Shown here piece after piece: positions 59,495 through 64,000 of a stretch of DNA of 64,000 nt (its first letter is position 1; each line of letters starts with the position of its first letter). The position numbers and the translations under genes are program-made. The stretch spans positions 248,001 through 312,000 of the forward strand of contig NZ_VENF01000009.1 of assembly GCF_009711715.1 (NCBI RefSeq). Direction: 5' to 3'. This DNA comes from Methylophaga sp. GTDB lineage: Bacteria; Pseudomonadota; Gammaproteobacteria; Nitrosococcales; Methylophagaceae. Below the pieces are notes generated by a model, which was not told the origin of the DNA, did not search any database, and worked only from the letters and a program-made list of their open reading frames with translations.

Positions 59495-60603
59495 TGGCCT
59501 TGCCGTTTCTCGATCTTAGCCTCACTCATGAACAGTGTCGTGAAGAACTGGATCAGGCTTACCTGCGGGTCATGAATTCGAACTGGTTCATCATGGGGCA
59601 GGAATTAGCCGCCTTTGAGGCGGAGTTTGCCGCTTATTGTCAGACCCAGCACTGTATCGGTGTCGGTAATGGTCTTGATGCCATCGTGTTGATACTGAAA
59701 GCCCTGAAGATCGGACCTGGTGATGAGGTGATCGTGCCGGCCAATACCTTTATTGCGACTTGGCTGGCGGTGGAGCAGGTGGGCGCGAAACCGGTCCCGG
59801 TTGAGCCTTTACCAGAGACATATAATATCGATCCGACCCGTATTAAGGCTGCTGTCAGCAGCAAAACCAAAGCGATTATCGTTGTTCATCTTTATGGCCA
59901 GACAGCAGAGATGAATGCAGTCAATCAGCTTGCCCGGGAGTACGGTCTAAAAGTGATTGAAGATGCGGCGCAGGCGCATGGTTCCCGCTATCATAACCGC
60001 CCTGCCGGCAGTCTGGGCGATGCGGCGGCATTCAGTTTTTATCCCGGCAAAAATCTGGGTGCGCTCGGTGATGGCGGTGCGGTAGTCACTGATGACTCCT
60101 CACTGGCTGCTACCGTGAGAACCCTATCTAATTATGGCAGTGCTGAAAAGTATCGTCATGATCTGCCCGGATGCAATTCACGGCTGGATGAAATGCAGGC
60201 CGCGTTTTTGAGAGTCAAGCTGAACTGGCTTGATCGCTGGAACCGGGAAAGGCAGGCGATAGCCAAGCATTATCTGTCTGAATTGTCGGCCTGCAGTGAG
60301 CTTACTCTGCCTGTTGTGGCGGAAGGAATGAGCCCGGTCTGGCACCTGTTTGTGGTGCAAACGCCCCGGCGGGAAGTGCTGCAGAAAGCGCTGATGAATG
60401 CGCAGATCAGCACCCAGATTCATTATCCGATTCCACCGCATCTTAGTGGCGCTTTCAAGCGGCGCTGGCAAAAAGGCGATTTACCACTGACTGAAACATT
60501 GGCAGAACAGGTACTCAGTCTGCCGATCTTTCCAGGATTGATGAGGCAATATCTGAAGCAGATGGAACATATGTTGCAGATTATCCAAGAACATAGTCAT
60601 TAA
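59494..60603 (+). CDS. DegT/DnrJ/EryC1 aminotransferase for a dTDP-3-amino-3,6-dideoxyhexose (FdtB/QdtB-like)
   Basis: A 369-residue PLP-dependent sugar aminotransferase. It opens Phe-Leu-Asp-Leu, has Val-Gly-Asn-Gly-Leu-Asp-Ala, Glu-Asp-Ala-Ala-Gln-Ala-His-Gly, and [10 protein letters not shown] with the PLP lysine near residue 185. It would aminate C3 of the ketoisomerase product. The ATG shares one base with the preceding stop. RmlA and RmlB, needed for the dTDP substrate, must be elsewhere. Confidence 0.9.
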   Translation: MALPFLDLSLTHEQCREELDQAYLRVMNSNWFIMGQELAAFEAEFAAYCQTQHCIGVGNGLDAIVLILKALKIGPGDEVIVPANTFIATWLAVEQVGAKPVPVEPLPETYNIDPTRIKAAVSSKTKAIIVVHLYGQTAEMNAVNQLAREYGLKVIEDAAQAHGSRYHNRPAGSLGDAAAFSFYPGKNLGALGDGGAVVTDDSSLAATVRTLSNYGSAEKYRHDLPGCNSRLDEMQAAFLRVKLNWLDRWNRERQAIAKHYLSELSACSELTLPVVAEGMSPVWHLFVVQTPRREVLQKALMNAQISTQIHYPIPPHLSGAFKRRWQKGDLPLTETLAEQVLSLPIFPGLMRQYLKQMEHMLQIIQEHSH

Positions 60604-60637
60604 CATTATCTCTTTATCAGAAACCCGGAGAGGGCAG

Positions 60638-63600
60638 ATGTCACAACAACAACGACCCTTGGTCAGCGTTTGCATACCCAGTTATAACTACGAGAAATAT
60701 ATTGGCGAGGCGATCGACTCGGTGCTTCGGCAGACCTATCCCAACTGGGAGATTATTGTTGTTGACGATGCTTCATCGGATAACTCTCCTGCGCTGCTTG
60801 AAGCATATCAGCGTCAGTATCCCGATCGTTTCCGCTTTGTTGCTTCCGAAGTAAACCGTGGTATCGGCAATACCCTGAATCACTGCATTTCGCTGGCAAA
60901 AGGTGACTATATTGCCTACCTAGGCGCGGATGACCGGATGCTGGCTGAACGTTTACAAGTTCAGGTTGACTTCCTTGAACAGCATCAAACGGTGGGTGCC
61001 GTCTGCAGTGATGTTCATGCGATTGATAAGGACGGTCAACGTGTCCCGGTCAGCCTGCCGTTTTCGACGCCGGTATTTGATATACGGCTGCAATTGCTAC
61101 AGGGCAATTTCCTGAATGCGCCTTCAGCCCTGGTGAGGAAACAGGTATTTGATGATATCGGCTTGATCAGCCCTGTTTTGCAATATGTCCAGGACTTTGA
61201 TCACTGGTTGCGTCTGCTGGAGCGTTATGAGCTGGTACGGCTGGATGACAAGCTCACGGAATATCGTGTTCACGGTGGCAACCTCAGTATCCAGAACCCG
61301 GGCGAACATGCCTATGCCGGATCCTATGAGACGGTGATCAGTGTGCTCAGAGCGGTCAATCTGCGCAATCAGGCGCTGAACGAAAATCAGCAGCTGAGTG
61401 TGAAAGACAGAGTGGCTGCCAAGCTGCGACTGGCACAGTCAGCAATAGACATCGAGAAAAAATACCTGCAGCAATTTCATTTTGCGGCGGTGCTGGTCTA
61501 TCTGATTCTGTTGGAAGTATTAGAACTGGATGCCGATAACCAGCGCGCCCACGAGCTGCTGCGACAGGTTTACGAGGTTCTGGGAGACAATGCCCGCGCT
61601 GTTGGAAGAAAACCGATTACCATTACAGAGTATGCCCGCAATAAAGCCTCTGCTGACAATCAGATTGCTGATACCCCGATGGCGCTGGCGAAGCGCTTTG
61701 CCGAATTATCCTCGCAATCTCTGCCGGAAGTTATCCGCACACTGATGGCTTCCGGGCAACTGGGACAACTCGGCCGCAGCGAAAGGGAGCTGTTTCTGCT
61801 GGAAGCATCGGAACATCTGATTAAGCGCGCACTGGACAAGATCAATAAAGGCGCCGCTATCGGCGGTGAAAAACGTCGGCGCGAACTCTATAGCCTATAT
61901 ACGCTGATTAATGAACAGTTTGATGCCGATCAGCAATCGCCATTGATGCGGGAATGTAAAACCCAGATCAGGCAACTGATTGAGCAGGACGAATACCTGA
62001 ACTGGATTCACAAGCATGAGCTTCGTGAAGTGGATGCGGAGGTGCTGGCCGAGCGAATGATCTTGCACTGGCATCAGCAGCCAGTCCTGCACTGCTTTAT
62101 GTTTGTATTGCCGGGAGAAGAAGCGCTGCTGGCGGATACCATCGATTCTTTGGCCGCGCAGTTGCTCAAAAGCTGGCAGTTGACTGTGATAGCCGGTTCA
62201 CCGGCGCCCGACCCGGTCTTCGAGCAGGCCGATTTTCTTCATTGGCGAACACTGCGGTCCGGCGATGATCCTTATCAGGCGCTGAATGAGGAAATCAGCC
62301 GTGAACCGCTACACTGGATTTCATTTATTGAGCCCGGTATGCAGTTCAGTGCCCATTCACTGGCAAAAATTGCCGACGCTATCAACCTGCACCCTGCAAG
62401 GACATTTTTCTATACCGATGATGATCGTATTGATGAAACCGGTATGCGCAGCTATCCACGCTTTAAGCCTGACTTCAACCTCGATTTGCTGAGAGCGTCT
62501 CCCTATATTGGCAACAGCTGGGTGCCTGCCGGACAAGTTGCTCAGCTGGGCGGTGTGCAGGCCCTGCCCGGTGCCGAGAACTATGATCTGGCCTTACGCT
62601 GGTTCGATAGTTTTGGTGACACTGCTTTCCATCATATTGCTGATGTTTTGACCCACAAGAGTAGTCAGGTGGATCGGCCGTTTGATTCCAAAGCCGGTGA
62701 ACAGGCTTTGAAGCAGCATTTCAAACGGCAGGAAATAGCGGTAGAGATTGAGCCCGGCTATGTCGACAACAGTTACCGCGTGCGCTATCAGCATCAAGAC
62801 AAACCGAAAGTCAGCATTATCATTCCGACTAGGGATAAGCTGGAATACCTGCAACCCTGTGTCGAAAGCCTCCTGGATAAAACCAGTTATGACAATTATG
62901 AAGTACTGGTGGTTGATAACCAGAGCCGGGATCCCGATACGCTGGATTACTATGAGCAACTCGGCGGGCGTTATCCTGACCGTGTCCGTGTCCTCTTTTT
63001 CGATAAGCCCTTCAACTTTTCAGAAATGAATAACTGGGCGGCTGAGCAGGCCTCCGGTGACTATCTGTTGCTACTTAACAATGATACGGAAGTGATTCAG
63101 CCTGACTGGCTGGAACGGATGCTGACCCATGGGCAACGTGAAGATGTCGGTGTAGTAGGGGCCAGATTACTCTATCCGGGTTCCGGTCGGGTTCAGCATG
63201 TCGGTGTGATTCTGGGCATGGCGAGCATTGCCGATCATCCTTACGCCAATATGTTGTGTATGCACGACAGTAGTCACATGGAACGGGCGCGTCTGGACCA
63301 GAATTTCTCAGCGGTGACTGCCGCGGTGATGCTGGTCAGAAAATCGGTCTATCAGGCTGCCAAGGGGATGGATGCCGAGAATCTCGCAGTGCTGTTCAAT
63401 GATGTCGATTTTTGTCTGCGCGTCGGTGAACTGGGTTACCGGATTGTGTATACGCCATTCGCGATGGTCGTTCATCATGGCAGCACCAGCGTTGCTGAAA
63501 AGAGTGAAATCAAATTTTACTATGACTGGCAGGGTGAAGCAGACAAAGTTATTCGAACCCGTAAAGAACAGCGCTATATGCTCAACCGCTGGCTTCAGAA

Positions 63601-64000
63601 ACTGGCTTTTGATCCAGCTTATAATCCCAATCTCAGCCTGCGTTTCCGCCATTGTGCGATTGATATCGATGCGCCACTGAACTGGGACGTGGAAACTCAT
63701 TTGAGGTTACGGGTTTACGGTGTCCCCATCAGGGGCGGTTCCGGTGAATATCGGATGAGGCAGCCTTTTGCCGCACTCTCGCAGACTGGCATGGCTATGT
63801 GTGAAGTTGGTGAGCGGCATTTAAATATACCGGAAATGGTTCGCCTGAAACCTGATACAGTGGTTTTCCAGAATGGTATCAGTGACACCGATATCGAAAC
63901 CATTCGACTGTATCGTGAGTTTTTGCCTGAAACACAGATTATTTTCCTGCTGGACGACCTGCTGCATGATTTACCGGAGAAAAGTTCGCAGTACAAAAAA
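60638..64000 (+). CDS. Very large multi-domain glycosyltransferase, 3' end beyond the window
   Basis: The frame is open from ATG 60638 (GGAG and AGGG before it) to the window edge, 1121 codons with no stop. The first GT2 domain (residues 1-240) has Val-Ser-Val-Cys-Ile-Pro-Ser-Tyr-Asn-Tyr and Val-Val-Asp-Asp-Ala-Ser-Ser. A mostly helical region lies at about 250-480. A second GT2-like domain (about 485-710) lacks a clear start motif but has Tyr-Thr-Asp-Asp-Asp. A third, intact GT2 domain (about 725-1000) has Val-Ser-Ile-Ile-Ile-Pro-Thr-Arg-Asp-Lys and Leu-Asn-Asn-Asp-Thr-Glu-Val. A fresh domain, possibly GT4-like, starts near 1020. It probably assembles several linkages of the surface glycan. 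Confidence 0.88.
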   Translation, partial: MSQQQRPLVSVCIPSYNYEKYIGEAIDSVLRQTYPNWEIIVVDDASSDNSPALLEAYQRQYPDRFRFVASEVNRGIGNTLNHCISLAKGDYIAYLGADDRMLAERLQVQVDFLEQHQTVGAVCSDVHAIDKDGQRVPVSLPFSTPVFDIRLQLLQGNFLNAPSALVRKQVFDDIGLISPVLQYVQDFDHWLRLLERYELVRLDDKLTEYRVHGGNLSIQNPGEHAYAGSYETVISVLRAVNLRNQALNENQQLSVKDRVAAKLRLAQSAIDIEKKYLQQFHFAAVLVYLILLEVLELDADNQRAHELLRQVYEVLGDNARAVGRKPITITEYARNKASADNQIADTPMALAKRFAELSSQSLPEVIRTLMASGQLGQLGRSERELFLLEASEHLIKRALDKINKGAAIGGEKRRRELYSLYTLINEQFDADQQSPLMRECKTQIRQLIEQDEYLNWIHKHELREVDAEVLAERMILHWHQQPVLHCFMFVLPGEEALLADTIDSLAAQLLKSWQLTVIAGSPAPDPVFEQADFLHWRTLRSGDDPYQALNEEISREPLHWISFIEPGMQFSAHSLAKIADAINLHPARTFFYTDDDRIDETGMRSYPRFKPDFNLDLLRASPYIGNSWVPAGQVAQLGGVQALPGAENYDLALRWFDSFGDTAFHHIADVLTHKSSQVDRPFDSKAGEQALKQHFKRQEIAVEIEPGYVDNSYRVRYQHQDKPKVSIIIPTRDKLEYLQPCVESLLDKTSYDNYEVLVVDNQSRDPDTLDYYEQLGGRYPDRVRVLFFDKPFNFSEMNNWAAEQASGDYLLLLNNDTEVIQPDWLERMLTHGQREDVGVVGARLLYPGSGRVQHVGVILGMASIADHPYANMLCMHDSSHMERARLDQNFSAVTAAVMLVRKSVYQAAKGMDAENLAVLFNDVDFCLRVGELGYRIVYTPFAMVVHHGSTSVAEKSEIKFYYDWQGEADKVIRTRKEQRYMLNRWLQKLAFDPAYNPNLSLRFRHCAIDIDAPLNWDVETHLRLRVYGVPIRGGSGEYRMRQPFAALSQTGMAMCEVGERHLNIPEMVRLKPDTVVFQNGISDTDIETIRLYREFLPETQIIFLLDDLLHDLPEKSSQYKK

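Overview
The window reads as chromosomal DNA of a free-living, flagellated and piliated gammaproteobacterium. Supporting signs are the coaBC-dut-algC-argB-slmA gene order, SlmA itself, the Pseudomonas-type fimU-pilVWXY1Y2E minor pilin operon, a class I flagellar hook/rod operon with sigma-54-type promoters, and LapA-type adhesins rich in acidic residues. An aquatic, possibly marine, lineage is likely. The genus cannot be fixed from the sequence alone. No tRNA, rRNA, CRISPR array, insertion sequence or prophage was seen.

Layout. (1) 1-6837: a tightly packed, partly overlapping housekeeping operon (YihY-like membrane protein, coaBC, dut, algC, argB, slmA, a receiver-only regulator). (2) 7095-33253: an adhesin island of four proteins that share the same N-terminal 'retention module' of LapA-type adhesins: giants of 4214, 1305 and 2441 residues, and a 201-residue stub. 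The three large ones carry a Thr-Ala-Ala-Gly LapG-type cleavage site at residues 111-114; the stub does not. A GT60-like glycosyltransferase gene sits between the first two. No type I secretion or LapD/LapG genes are present here. (3) 33324-40181, minus strand: type IV pilus minor pilin operon, fimU to pilE. (4) 40449-50293: flgBCDEFGHIJKL. (5) 50320-56968: a seven-gene, translationally coupled operon. Four of its genes match, by family and by length, the four Campylobacter jejuni enzymes (Cj1415-Cj1418) that make the activated phosphoramidate donor for capsule O-methyl phosphoramidate. The other three are a CDP-glycerol glycerophosphotransferase-like enzyme, a formyltransferase-like protein and an unknown. 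(6) 56976-58175, minus strand: an AT-rich methyltransferase-like gene. (7) 58588-64000: acetyltransferase, 3,4-ketoisomerase and aminotransferase genes for a dTDP-3-acetamido-3,6-dideoxyhexose (Fuc3NAc/Qui3NAc type), then a very large multi-domain glycosyltransferase that runs off the window.

How it fits together. The window is largely about the cell surface: adhesion (LapA-like proteins), twitching/pili, swimming, and a glycan locus directly downstream of flgL. That position suggests the glycan decorates flagellin, though an O-antigen or capsule target is equally possible. The most interesting proposal is that this organism makes a phosphoramidate-modified surface glycan outside the Campylobacter context, probably using a CDP-glycerol-transferase-like enzyme as the phosphoramidate transferase. 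The second is a non-releasable, passenger-less retention-module stub sitting among the releasable adhesins.
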